A stretch of 9,032 nucleotides of DNA from an uncultured Clostridia bacterium. GTDB lineage: Bacteria > Bacillota > Clostridia > Christensenellales > UBA1242. Both the position numbers and the translations under genes were made by a program. Shown one piece after another: positions 1 through 5,811 of this stretch (the first letter of the stretch is position 1; every line of letters starts with the position of its first letter). The stretch lies in NCBI GenBank assembly GCA_946615295.1, contig CAMOHL010000023.1:1-9032 (forward strand), written 5' to 3'. The notes under the pieces are model-generated. The model saw only the letters and a program-made list of their open reading frames with translations. It did not search any database and was not told the origin of the DNA.

Positions 1-490
1 GATATATAGAGTTGGCGACAAAGTTATGCAAACACAAAACAACTATGAGCAATCTTGGGAGCGAGTTTCCGAAGATGGTATTTTGGAGTTTGGTCAAGGA
101 GTGTTTAATGGCGATGGTGGAGTAATTGAAGATATCTCTAGACAAACTGGAGAAATAACTGTTTTGTTTGAAGATGGCAGAAGAGCAGTTTATTCAAGAG
201 AAAATATATATGACTTGATGCTTTCTTATGCAATCACAATTCACAAAAGTCAGGGTAGTGAGTTTGATGTTGTTGTTATGCCAATAATCAGTGGAGCAAG
301 TATTATTATGACAAGAAATTTGCTATATACTGCTGTTACTAGGGCAAAAAAAATGGTTGTTTTGGTTGGAACAAAACAAAACATTGCCAGAATGGTTCAC
401 AACAATTATCTTGTCAAAAGATATAGTATGCTAAAGCAATTTTTGCTTGATGAGCAAGAAAACTTAAAATTGCTTTATGGCACAGAATAA
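1..490 (+). CDS. recD2: RecD2-type ATP-dependent DNA helicase, C-terminal fragment (5' end outside window)
   Basis: This is the 3' end of a superfamily 1B helicase that unwinds DNA 5'-to-3' in repair and recombination. The reading frame is open from base 2, before the first ATG at 26, and begins YRVGDKVMQTQNNY, a conserved RecD2 segment. The gene therefore runs in from the left and the ATG is internal. VFNGDGG (about nt 101-121) opens the SH3-like insertion. TIHKSQGSEF (236-265) is helicase motif V and LLYTAVTRAKK (320-352) is motif VI with its arginine finger, so the UvrD_C_2 domain is complete. The Walker A and B motifs and N-terminal domain lie outside the window. RecD2, rather than the RecD subunit of RecBCD, is expected in Firmicutes and fits the C-terminus, but the missing N-terminus would decide. 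The GNAT gene follows 16 nt after the stop, or overlaps it if the earlier ATG is used. Confidence 0.88.
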   Translation, partial: IYRVGDKVMQTQNNYEQSWERVSEDGILEFGQGVFNGDGGVIEDISRQTGEITVLFEDGRRAVYSRENIYDLMLSYAITIHKSQGSEFDVVVMPIISGASIIMTRNLLYTAVTRAKKMVVLVGTKQNIARMVHNNYLVKRYSMLKQFLLDEQENLKLLYGTE

Positions 491-497
491 AACAAAA

Positions 498-501
498 AAG
501 G
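498..501 (+). promoter_or_regulatory. Weak ribosome binding site deciding the GNAT start
   Basis: AAGG, inside an A-rich run, sits 5 nt before the ATG at 507. The upstream in-frame ATG at 477 has no purine-rich motif before it and lies inside recD2. This favours the start at 507. Confidence 0.45.
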
Positions 502-506
502 TTGTT

Positions 507-1139
507 ATGATTGAAAAGATAGAAAAAAATGAATATTTAAAAAATCCTTGCAAAGCCTCATCTCTTCCACTGTGGAAAAGTAGAGTCATAGACATTCCTG
601 ACAATATGAAAATTATTAGAGAAGATGTTTTTTTTGAAAAGCAGTTTGATGATTATAATAATAAACAATATTTTAAGTTAATTCATTGGCTGAAAAATTT
701 GCAAGAAGTAAAATTAAAAAACAATTTTGAAGTGGTTTCTGCTTCAATTGAAGATTATGCAAAACATATTGACTATTGTTATAACAATGGTATGATTGCT
801 GAAGAATTAAAAAAATACTTGAAGCATTCTGTATACAAGTCAGATTTATGGATTGCGGTAGCAGATAAAACAACAAAACAAATTGTTGCATCAGGTATTG
901 CGGAATTTGATGATGAAATAGGAGAAGGAATAATAGAGTGGATACAGGTTTCTCCTGAATATAGAAAGATAGGCTTGGGATATTTTGTTGTTTGTGAATT
1001 GTTGAATAGATTAAAAAATTATGCAAAATTTGTTACAGTATCAGGAGAATTGAATAGCAAGTGCAATCCATTAAAATTATATCTCAAGTGCGGTTTTGAA
1101 AATAAAATCATTTGGAATATACTTGTAAAAAAACAATAA
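507..1139 (+). CDS. GNAT-family N-acetyltransferase, substrate unknown
   Basis: This is a probable acetyl-CoA-dependent acetyltransferase. Numbering is from the earlier ATG at 477; subtract 10 for the start chosen here. The C-terminal half carries the GNAT core: a beta strand at WIAVAD (125-130), motif A at IQVSPEYRKIGLG (156-168) with the R-x-x-G-x-G acetyl-CoA pyrophosphate loop (R163, G166, G168), and motif B at NPLKLYLKCGF (197-207). The first 80 or so residues are Lys/Asn-rich and match nothing I recognise. ATG 507 gives 210 aa with a weak SD; ATG 477 gives 220 aa and overlaps recD2 by 14 nt. The close spacing suggests co-transcription with recD2 but does not show a shared role. The family is well supported; the substrate (small molecule, protein N-terminus or other) cannot be read from the sequence. 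Confidence 0.8.
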   Translation: MIEKIEKNEYLKNPCKASSLPLWKSRVIDIPDNMKIIREDVFFEKQFDDYNNKQYFKLIHWLKNLQEVKLKNNFEVVSASIEDYAKHIDYCYNNGMIAEELKKYLKHSVYKSDLWIAVADKTTKQIVASGIAEFDDEIGEGIIEWIQVSPEYRKIGLGYFVVCELLNRLKNYAKFVTVSGELNSKCNPLKLYLKCGFENKIIWNILVKKQ

Positions 1140-1151
1140 TTATAACATTGC

Positions 1152-1198
1152 AAAAAAATAGGCTATAGGTTATAAGGACCTAAACTGGATATTTTTTT
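1152..1198 (+). terminator. Possible AT-rich terminator after the GNAT gene
   Basis: A nine-pair outer stem, AAAAAAATA (1152-1160) with TATTTTTTT (1190-1198), encloses a small inner hairpin, TAGGT (1166-1170) with ACCTA (1178-1182). Unpaired stretches lie between the two stems. The T7 run at 1192-1198 would be the U-tract. The low GC content makes it a weak candidate, but it sits just after the stop at 1139 and before the next promoter, where a terminator is expected. Confidence 0.4.
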
Positions 1199-1208
1199 AA
1201 ATTACCTA

Positions 1209-1237
1209 TTTACAAATGGAAAAAAATAATATATAAT
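1209..1237 (+). promoter_or_regulatory. Sigma-A-type promoter of the M16 peptidase gene
   Basis: The -35 box is TTTACA (1209-1214) and the -10 box is TATAAT (1232-1237), with a 17-bp spacer. Transcription should start near 1244, leaving a leader of about 30 nt that carries a strong AGGGGG ribosome binding site (1261-1266) 8 nt before the ATG. Confidence 0.8.
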
Positions 1238-1274
1238 ATACATTGTAAGATTAAAGACTTAGGGGGAAACACTT

Positions 1275-3188
1275 ATGTTTTATAAAGTTCACAAATTTAA
1301 AGAAGGTGGAACATTAATCCATTATTATGATCCAACAGTTGATTCAGTTGAAGTTTCAATCAATATTACAACTGGTTCTCAAGCAGATACAATTCCAGGA
1401 TTAACACATTTTTTGGAGCATATGTTGTTCACAGGAACAAGCACAAGAAATGAAGAAACAATTGAAAAAAAATCTGGAGATTTGCACAATCATCAAAACG
1501 GTGCAACATCATATAACGGTGTTAATCTAAACTTCTTGGTTCCAACAAGAGAATTGGAAGCAAGTATGGCACACAATGGCGATATGCTTGTGAATTCTAA
1601 TTTCCCAGAAGATAAGATTGAAAGAGAAAAAGGTCCAGTTATTGCAGAAATGAGATACTATGAAGACCAAGATATTTCATTTAGAAATATTCTAAACAAC
1701 AATCTTATGTCATATTGCTTTGACTATAATGTTGATTGTGGTAATATGTTGGGAACAGAAGAAAGTGTTAGAAGTATCACAAGACAAGACTTAATTGATT
1801 ATAGAAACAAATATTTCAACAGATCAAATCTTGTTGTTTGTATGTATGGTAATGTTACTTATGAAGATGCAAAAAGACTTTGCAAACAATATATTGTTTC
1901 AAAATTACCAGAAAAAGGTGAGATGTTCCTTCCAAAAATGATGGAAGCAAAACTAAAAACAACTTCTGACTTGATTCTTCAAACGGTAAATTCAAACAGT
2001 AGCTATGTTCAAATTTGTTTCCCTATAATTGGTAAGCAAAACTACAAAAGTGCATTGTGCTCAAACTATATTAATTCAATTTTAACATCAGAACTGACAA
2101 GAGTTTTGAGAAGACAATATGGATTGATATATACTCCTTATGTATATGATTTCCAATCTTTAAACGAGGGTGTAAAAGTAATTGATTTGCAAGTTGAAAA
2201 TGATAAGGTAAACGAAACATTGAGACTTGTTGCAAAGATTGTTGGTGATTTGTTAAAGAGAAATGGAATAACACAAGAAGAGTTTTCAAGTATAAAACAA
2301 CAATATTTGGATGCAGGAAAGTTTGGTTCATCAAATTATATATATGGAAAGACAAGCAAGATGTATCAATCATATTTGAATAATGACAAAATTTATTCAG
2401 ATAGGGAAAAGAGAAATATTGCAGATTTCATAACAAAAAATGATGTTAATTCATATATGGAAAAGGTTTTGGGAACAAATCAGGTTATTGTCAATGTTGT
2501 AGGCAACAAGACAAGAGATGAAATGTATAATATCGACCAAATTCAAGCATTGTTTGCTTTAAACAGATATTCAAGAGAAGAACTCAAAAAATACTTTAAC
2601 TATGATGTTCCTGATATGGGTTGTCCTGGTGAATTTATTGTTTTGGATAAAAAACAAAACAAATTTGTTAACACACAACTTATGCTAGAACATTTTGATG
2701 ATGATAAAGTTAAAAAAATTATCAAGGAAGTAAAAAAGTATAATGAAGAGCATTTCCCAAAAACAGTAAAAAAATTCTGGTCAGATATGACAGACAAAGA
2801 AAAACAATATGTTATAGATGACTTGAAGAAAAAGAATTTGCTTGATTCAACAAATTTTGACGAACAAGTTTTTGAGGTTCCAAATTCAGAAAAACCAAAC
2901 AACTTTAAACTTCCTCGTCCAAAGGCAAGTTATTATAAAAAAGAAAATATTGATATTTCCTTAAAAGACTTGACTGAAGATGAAATTGCTATGTTAGAAG
3001 AATTGTTGCTATCTATTGGAGTTGATTTGAAATCTACAGTTAACAATGTTCATTCTTATTACACTCAAACTGCAGGAAATCAAAATTCTACAACAGAAGA
3101 AACAAAAAAACCAAACACAAAAAAGAAAAAGACAAAAGAAACAAAACAAACTGAACAAGTTGAAGAAACATTGGAAAAAGCTTTGTAA
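1275..3188 (+). CDS. M16-family zinc metallopeptidase with an unrecognised C-terminal extension
   Basis: This is a 637-aa insulinase/pitrilysin-like peptidase. The inverted zinc motif HFLEH gives H45 and H49 as ligands and E48 as catalytic base. The third ligand is E125 in VIAEM, 76 residues after H49, and the conserved E118 lies seven residues before it. A second M16-type domain (about 180-410) carries the family Arg/Tyr pair in LRRQYGLIY (R279, Y286). The active-site set looks complete. No signal peptide or membrane segment is visible, so it is probably cytoplasmic. Single-module M16B enzymes are usually about 400-450 aa and M16A/C enzymes about 900-1000, so 637 is unusual. Residues from about 440 on are charged, resemble no M16 repeat, and end in a Thr/Lys/Glu/Gln-rich tail (about 605-637). 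A strong SD supports the start. The gene appears monocistronic. The substrate is unknown. Confidence 0.9.
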   Translation: MFYKVHKFKEGGTLIHYYDPTVDSVEVSINITTGSQADTIPGLTHFLEHMLFTGTSTRNEETIEKKSGDLHNHQNGATSYNGVNLNFLVPTRELEASMAHNGDMLVNSNFPEDKIEREKGPVIAEMRYYEDQDISFRNILNNNLMSYCFDYNVDCGNMLGTEESVRSITRQDLIDYRNKYFNRSNLVVCMYGNVTYEDAKRLCKQYIVSKLPEKGEMFLPKMMEAKLKTTSDLILQTVNSNSSYVQICFPIIGKQNYKSALCSNYINSILTSELTRVLRRQYGLIYTPYVYDFQSLNEGVKVIDLQVENDKVNETLRLVAKIVGDLLKRNGITQEEFSSIKQQYLDAGKFGSSNYIYGKTSKMYQSYLNNDKIYSDREKRNIADFITKNDVNSYMEKVLGTNQVIVNVVGNKTRDEMYNIDQIQALFALNRYSREELKKYFNYDVPDMGCPGEFIVLDKKQNKFVNTQLMLEHFDDDKVKKIIKEVKKYNEEHFPKTVKKFWSDMTDKEKQYVIDDLKKKNLLDSTNFDEQVFEVPNSEKPNNFKLPRPKASYYKKENIDISLKDLTEDEIAMLEELLLSIGVDLKSTVNNVHSYYTQTAGNQNSTTEETKKPNTKKKKTKETKQTEQVEETLEKAL

Positions 3189-3235
3189 CAATAAACATTG
3201 TTTGGTGTTATAAATTATATAAAATTATTAATATT

Positions 3236-3288
3236 AAAAAAGTGAGAAAATATGAACTATATTAAATATTTCATAAACTCACTTTTTT
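3236..3288 (+). terminator. Bidirectional terminator after the M16 gene
   Basis: AAAAAAGTGAG (3236-3246) pairs over 11 bp with CTCACTTTTTT (3278-3288). A second inner stem, TATGAA (3251-3256) with TTCATA (3270-3275), extends the hairpin. The six T at 3283-3288 act for the plus strand, and the six A at 3236-3241 give a U-tract on the minus strand. It can therefore serve both convergent genes. Confidence 0.85.
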
Positions 3289-3323
3289 AATGTTTGTTAA
3301 AAGATTTTAAACAAAAATAATAA

Positions 3324-3355
3324 AAAAAACAATATGAGGTTGCATATTGTTTTTT
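3324..3355 (-). terminator. Bidirectional terminator after the HD hydrolase gene
   Basis: A perfect 13-bp stem, AAAAAACAATATG (3324-3336) with CATATTGTTTTTT (3343-3355), closes a 6-nt loop. It lies 20 nt past the stop codon of the minus-strand hydrolase. The A run at 3322-3329 reads as an eight-base U-tract on the minus strand. T3350-3355 could also act on plus-strand transcripts that pass the first terminator. Confidence 0.88.
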
Positions 3356-3375
3356 AAAAATTTAGTATTTTTAAA

Positions 3376-3948
3376 TTATCTATCAAATTGCTGATTTTCA
3401 TCATATTCGCTAATTTTTTCTTGTAATAGTTTTATAAATAATTTATGTGAACTTGTTAGTTCTCTGTTTTTGATTAAGTAATCTATAATATATTTTGTGT
3501 CGTTTATTGTTCTAGTTCTTTTATCAATTGAAGTTCCAGAAAGGTCGCAAACATTGTCATATCTATCTGCTAGTTTGATTAGCAGTGCATAACTTGTCAT
3601 ATTTGTCATTTTCTCTGCCAAATATTTTGCTTTGCTCTTCATTTTTGAAGCATATTTTGCGGTTGTAAGTTCTTGAACCAAACTTGCTACAACAATACCA
3701 AATCTTTCAGTCAATTCTCTATAACTTGTGTAGGTGTCTTCAAGTGTATCGTGAAGGAGTGCAGCAGCAATCAAAACTTCTCTGTTTTTACTGAATTGTG
3801 CTTTGTATGTATCAACAAGTTTTGCAACTCTAATTGGATGAACAATGTAGTCTTCACCACTATCTCTTTTTTGACCTTTGTGCTTTTCCTTAGCAAACTC
3901 TAAAACTTCATTTAAATCTATATCTTTTTCTAGTTCAATTTTAGACAT
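3376..3948 (-). CDS. Stand-alone HD-domain hydrolase, Mesh1/small alarmone hydrolase type
   Basis: This is a predicted metal-dependent phosphohydrolase related to the N-terminal (p)ppGpp hydrolase domain of Rel/SpoT; by family it would remove the 3'-pyrophosphate of ppGpp in the cytoplasm. Numbering is from an upstream ATG at 3963; subtract 5 for the start used here. Visible residues are R33 in GQKRDSG, H42 in YIVHP, the HD pair H71-D72, E75-D76 in LHDTLED, and D133 and N137 in KLADRYDN. These follow the order and roughly the spacing of Rel and human Mesh1. There is no synthetase, TGS or ACT domain, and the 190-aa length suits a single-domain hydrolase (Mesh1 is about 180 aa). ATG 3948 is chosen because it has a TGAGG SD 5 nt upstream, whereas ATG 3963 lies beside the -10 box, upstream of the likely transcript start. 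Other HD_4-type hydrolases remain possible. Confidence 0.83.
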   Translation of the reverse strand: MSKIELEKDIDLNEVLEFAKEKHKGQKRDSGEDYIVHPIRVAKLVDTYKAQFSKNREVLIAAALLHDTLEDTYTSYRELTERFGIVVASLVQELTTAKYASKMKSKAKYLAEKMTNMTSYALLIKLADRYDNVCDLSGTSIDKRTRTINDTKYIIDYLIKNRELTSSHKLFIKLLQEKISEYDENQQFDR

Positions 3949-3953
3949 AATAA

Positions 3954-3958
3954 CCTCA
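3954..3958 (-). promoter_or_regulatory. Ribosome binding site deciding the hydrolase start
   Basis: On the minus strand this reads TGAGG, 5 nt before the ATG at 3948. The predicted transcript start is at about 3957, so the SD would be at the very 5' end of the mRNA. Confidence 0.65.
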
Positions 3959-3963
3959 TACAT

Positions 3964-3992
3964 ATTATAGGATTATAAACAATTATTGTCAA
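3964..3992 (-). promoter_or_regulatory. Consensus sigma-A promoter of the HD hydrolase gene
   Basis: Reading the minus strand, TTGACA (3992-3987) and TATAAT (3969-3964) are separated by exactly 17 bp. Both hexamers are perfect consensus. The predicted start near 3957 leaves a leader of only about 9 nt before ATG 3948. Confidence 0.85.
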
Positions 3993-4032
3993 TATGTGTT
4001 TTGAAAATATTTTAGAATATTAGACATATTTG

Positions 4033-4061
4033 TTGCAAAAGTTATTATGTTGTGATAAAAT
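4033..4061 (+). promoter_or_regulatory. Extended -10 promoter of the alpha-oxoamine synthase gene
   Basis: The -35 box is TTGCAA (4033-4038), followed by a 17-bp spacer and TAAAAT (4056-4061). A TG at 4053-4054 makes an extended -10 element. A transcript starting near 4068 would begin at the AGGTGG ribosome binding site, giving a leader of about 14 nt. It is divergent from the hydrolase promoter, with 40 bp between the two -35 boxes. Confidence 0.7.
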
Positions 4062-4068
4062 GTAAGTC

Positions 4069-4074
4069 AGGTGG
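4069..4074 (+). promoter_or_regulatory. Ribosome binding site deciding the oxoamine synthase start
   Basis: AGGTGG lies 7 nt before ATG 4082. The frame is open back to a GTG at 4052, but that codon falls inside the promoter and has no SD, so it is not used as the start. Confidence 0.8.
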
Positions 4075-4081
4075 TTTTTTT

Positions 4082-5299
4082 ATGGATATATTTGAAAAAT
4101 GTGAAAATTTTGAAAGACTAGAAGAGATAAAAGAAAAGGGAGTTTATCCTTATTTTCATTATCTTGAAAGTGGACAAGATATAGTTGTTAATATGGAAGG
4201 TCATAGAGTTATTATGATTGGTAGCAACAACTATTTGGGACTTACAAGTAACCCAGAAGTCAAAGAAGCAGTTATTAAAGCTGTTGAAAAGTATGGTTCT
4301 GGTTGTTCAGGTTCAAGATTTTTGAACGGAACACTTGATATGCATCTTGAATTTGAAAAGGAACTTGCTGAATTCTTGCACAAAGAAGCAGTTGTATGCT
4401 TTCCAAGTGGTTTCCAAAGCAACTTGGGTATAATAAGTTCTATTTGTGGAAGAAATGATTATATTCTTTGCGACAAAGAAAATCATGCAAGCATATATGA
4501 CGGATGTAGACTTTCTTATGCAAAAATGTTGAGATATGAACATTCAAATATGGAAGACTTGGAAGAAAAACTCAAATCAGTTCCAGCAGACAAGGGAATT
4601 TTGATTGTTACTGACGGAGTGTTCAGTATGAGTGGAGAAATCTGCAATCTTCCAGAACTTGTTAGACTAAAAAAGAAATATGGGGCAAGACTTATGGTTG
4701 ACGATGCTCACGGATTTGGAGTTATCGGCAAGTGTGGTCGTGGAACAGGTGAATACTTTAATCTTGAAGATGAAGTTGATATCATAATGGGAACATTCAG
4801 CAAATCACTTGCATCTTTGGGTGGATTTATGGCAACATCAAAAAAAGTTGCAGAATTTGTAAGACACAGTTCAAGACCATTCATTTTTGCAGCAAGCAAT
4901 CCTCCAGCATGTATTGCAGCAGCTCTTCAAGCACTTAGAATTTTGAAAAGAGAGCCAGAAAGAGTTACAAACTTGCAAGAAATTGCTAAGTTTATGAGAA
5001 GTGAACTTATAAGAAATGGAGTGCCTATCAAGGAAACAAAGGATAGTATCGTTCCAATCATTCCAATCTATACATATAAAGATATGAGAACATTGTATGC
5101 AGCAAAAGTGTTGTTTGACAAGGGTGTTTATGTAAACCCATCAATCAGCCCAGCTGTTCCAGTTGGAGAGTCAATACTTAGAACAAGCTACACAGCAACT
5201 CATACAAAAGAACTTATGACAGAAGCTGCAAATATCATTGGAGAAGTATTTAGAAATGAACTTGTTCAATTTGACAAGGAAAATCCAGATGAAAAATAA
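4082..5299 (+). CDS. PLP-dependent alpha-oxoamine synthase, serine palmitoyltransferase-like
   Basis: This 405-aa fold-type I PLP enzyme condenses an amino acid with an acyl-CoA (or acyl-ACP) and releases CO2. Residues from ATG 4082: substrate-loop motif GSNNYLGL (47-54); glycine/serine-rich GSGCSGSRFLNGTLDMH (72-88); PLP-stacking H135 in NHASI; D207 and H210 in VDDAHG, contacting the cofactor; K241 in GTFSKSLASLGG, forming the PLP aldimine, 34 residues after D207 as is typical of the family; and R367 in LRTSY, the conserved carboxylate-binding arginine. GCSGSRFLNGT and PFIFAASNPPA look closer to serine palmitoyltransferase-like members than to Kbl or BioF, which is a recognition from memory and not an alignment. 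Glycine C-acetyltransferase and 8-amino-7-oxononanoate synthase are alternatives. No threonine dehydrogenase, biotin, ACP or other lipid gene is adjacent. The gene has its own promoter and terminator, so it is monocistronic. Confidence 0.88.
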   Translation: MDIFEKCENFERLEEIKEKGVYPYFHYLESGQDIVVNMEGHRVIMIGSNNYLGLTSNPEVKEAVIKAVEKYGSGCSGSRFLNGTLDMHLEFEKELAEFLHKEAVVCFPSGFQSNLGIISSICGRNDYILCDKENHASIYDGCRLSYAKMLRYEHSNMEDLEEKLKSVPADKGILIVTDGVFSMSGEICNLPELVRLKKKYGARLMVDDAHGFGVIGKCGRGTGEYFNLEDEVDIIMGTFSKSLASLGGFMATSKKVAEFVRHSSRPFIFAASNPPACIAAALQALRILKREPERVTNLQEIAKFMRSELIRNGVPIKETKDSIVPIIPIYTYKDMRTLYAAKVLFDKGVYVNPSISPAVPVGESILRTSYTATHTKELMTEAANIIGEVFRNELVQFDKENPDEK

Positions 5300-5301
5300 T
5301 T

Positions 5302-5330
5302 AAAAATGCTCTAAAACGGGCATTTTTTTT
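5302..5330 (+). terminator. Rho-independent terminator after the oxoamine synthase gene
   Basis: AAAAATGCTC (5302-5311) pairs with GGGCATTTTT (5318-5327), with one G-U pair and a 6-nt loop. The T8 run extends to 5330. It starts 3 nt after the stop codon. Confidence 0.9.
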
Positions 5331-5410
5331 ATTTCAATAGTGAATGAGTAAAGCAGATTTATTGTTTTAAAAAATCCATATTGAAGTATATATTTTTTTT
5401 AAACACAATA

Positions 5411-5448
5411 TTGTTTGTCAAAAAAAATATTCTATGATAAACTATAAT
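5411..5448 (+). promoter_or_regulatory. Probable promoter region of the hpf gene, boxes ambiguous
   Basis: The best reading is TTGTCA (5415-5420), a 17-bp spacer, and TAAACT (5438-5443) with an extended TG at 5435-5436. This would start RNA near 5450. Overlapping alternatives are TTGTTT (5411-5416) with TATGAT (5433-5438), and a perfect TATAAT at 5443-5448 that lacks a good -35 box. The 10-bp palindrome ACAATATTGT (5405-5414) lies just upstream and could be an operator. Confidence 0.5.
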
Positions 5449-5449
5449 T

Positions 5450-5470
5450 GATGGGGTAATCTATCTCATC
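5450..5470 (+). promoter_or_regulatory. 5' leader hairpin immediately upstream of the hpf ribosome binding site
   Basis: GATGGGGTA (5450-5458) pairs with TATCTCATC (5462-5470) over 9 bp, including two G-U pairs, around a 3-nt loop. The stem ends exactly where the AAAGGAG SD begins (5471). If the transcript starts near 5450, the mRNA would open with this stem, which could protect the 5' end or affect SD access. Confidence 0.4.
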
Positions 5471-5477
5471 AAAGGAG
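5471..5477 (+). promoter_or_regulatory. Strong ribosome binding site deciding the hpf start
   Basis: AAAGGAG lies 8 nt before ATG 5486. An in-frame TTG at 5480 is only 2 nt from the SD and is too close to be the start. Confidence 0.85.
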
Positions 5478-5485
5478 AGTTGATT

Positions 5486-5755
5486 ATGACAAAAAATTAT
5501 CATTGTGGCGATTTGCTTAGCCCAGCACTAGAAAGCATGGTGGATAAAAAACTTGCAAAGCTTGAAAAGTTTGATTTGTCACCAAATGCAAATATTGATG
5601 TTCATATGACAAAAGAAGGTAGCGATTTTGTTATGAAATTGCAACTTCAAGCTGATGGCATAAATTTGATGTCAAAGGCAAAATCAAACGATATGTATAA
5701 AAATATTGATGAGTGTGTTGATAGATTGACATCTCAACTCAAAGAACAAAAATAA
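5486..5755 (+). CDS. hpf: Short-form ribosome hibernation promoting factor (HPF/RaiA family)
   Basis: This 89-aa protein matches the ribosome-binding N-terminal domain of HPF/YfiA. The family pattern is visible: MVDKKLAKLEKFD near residues 18-30, a beta strand at ANIDVHMTKE, and SNDMYKNIDECVDRLTSQLK near the end, which corresponds to the conserved D-M-Y-x-x-I-D segment of the second helix. By family it binds the 30S decoding region and silences ribosomes in stationary phase. Firmicutes usually carry the long form (about 180 aa), whose C-terminal domain dimerises 70S ribosomes into 100S. Here the frame stops after the first domain, and a terminator hairpin overlaps the stop, so there is no sign of a lost C-terminal domain. 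A second, long HPF may exist elsewhere. The family is secure; whether it acts like short HPF or like YfiA is open. Confidence 0.85.
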   Translation: MTKNYHCGDLLSPALESMVDKKLAKLEKFDLSPNANIDVHMTKEGSDFVMKLQLQADGINLMSKAKSNDMYKNIDECVDRLTSQLKEQK

Positions 5756-5782
5756 GGCAAAATGCTTTATTTTTGTTTTTTT
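5747..5782 (+). terminator. Terminator overlapping the hpf stop codon
   Basis: A 13-bp stem with one G-U pair, CAAAAATAAGGCA (5747-5759) with TGCTTTATTTTTG (5763-5775), closes an AAA loop and is followed by seven T (5776-5782). The TAA stop (5753-5755) lies inside the ascending arm, so terminator and coding region share bases. Confidence 0.9.
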
Positions 5783-5811
5783 AATTTCAACAAAAAAATA
5801 TGATAGTAAGC

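Noticed and set aside
673..1026. Minus-strand open frame of 117 codons inside the GNAT gene
   Set aside because: It is antisense to the acetyl-CoA-binding region, with a low-complexity Leu/Gln/His-rich translation. It is a shadow frame.
3187..3202. AACAAT/ATTGTT hairpin after the M16 stop
   Set aside because: It is only 6 bp, all but two pairs are AT, and there is no T run after it. The strong terminator follows at 3236.
4052..4081. GTG start adding 10 residues to the oxoamine synthase
   Set aside because: The codon overlaps the extended -10 element and has no SD, while ATG 4082 has AGGTGG at 7 nt.
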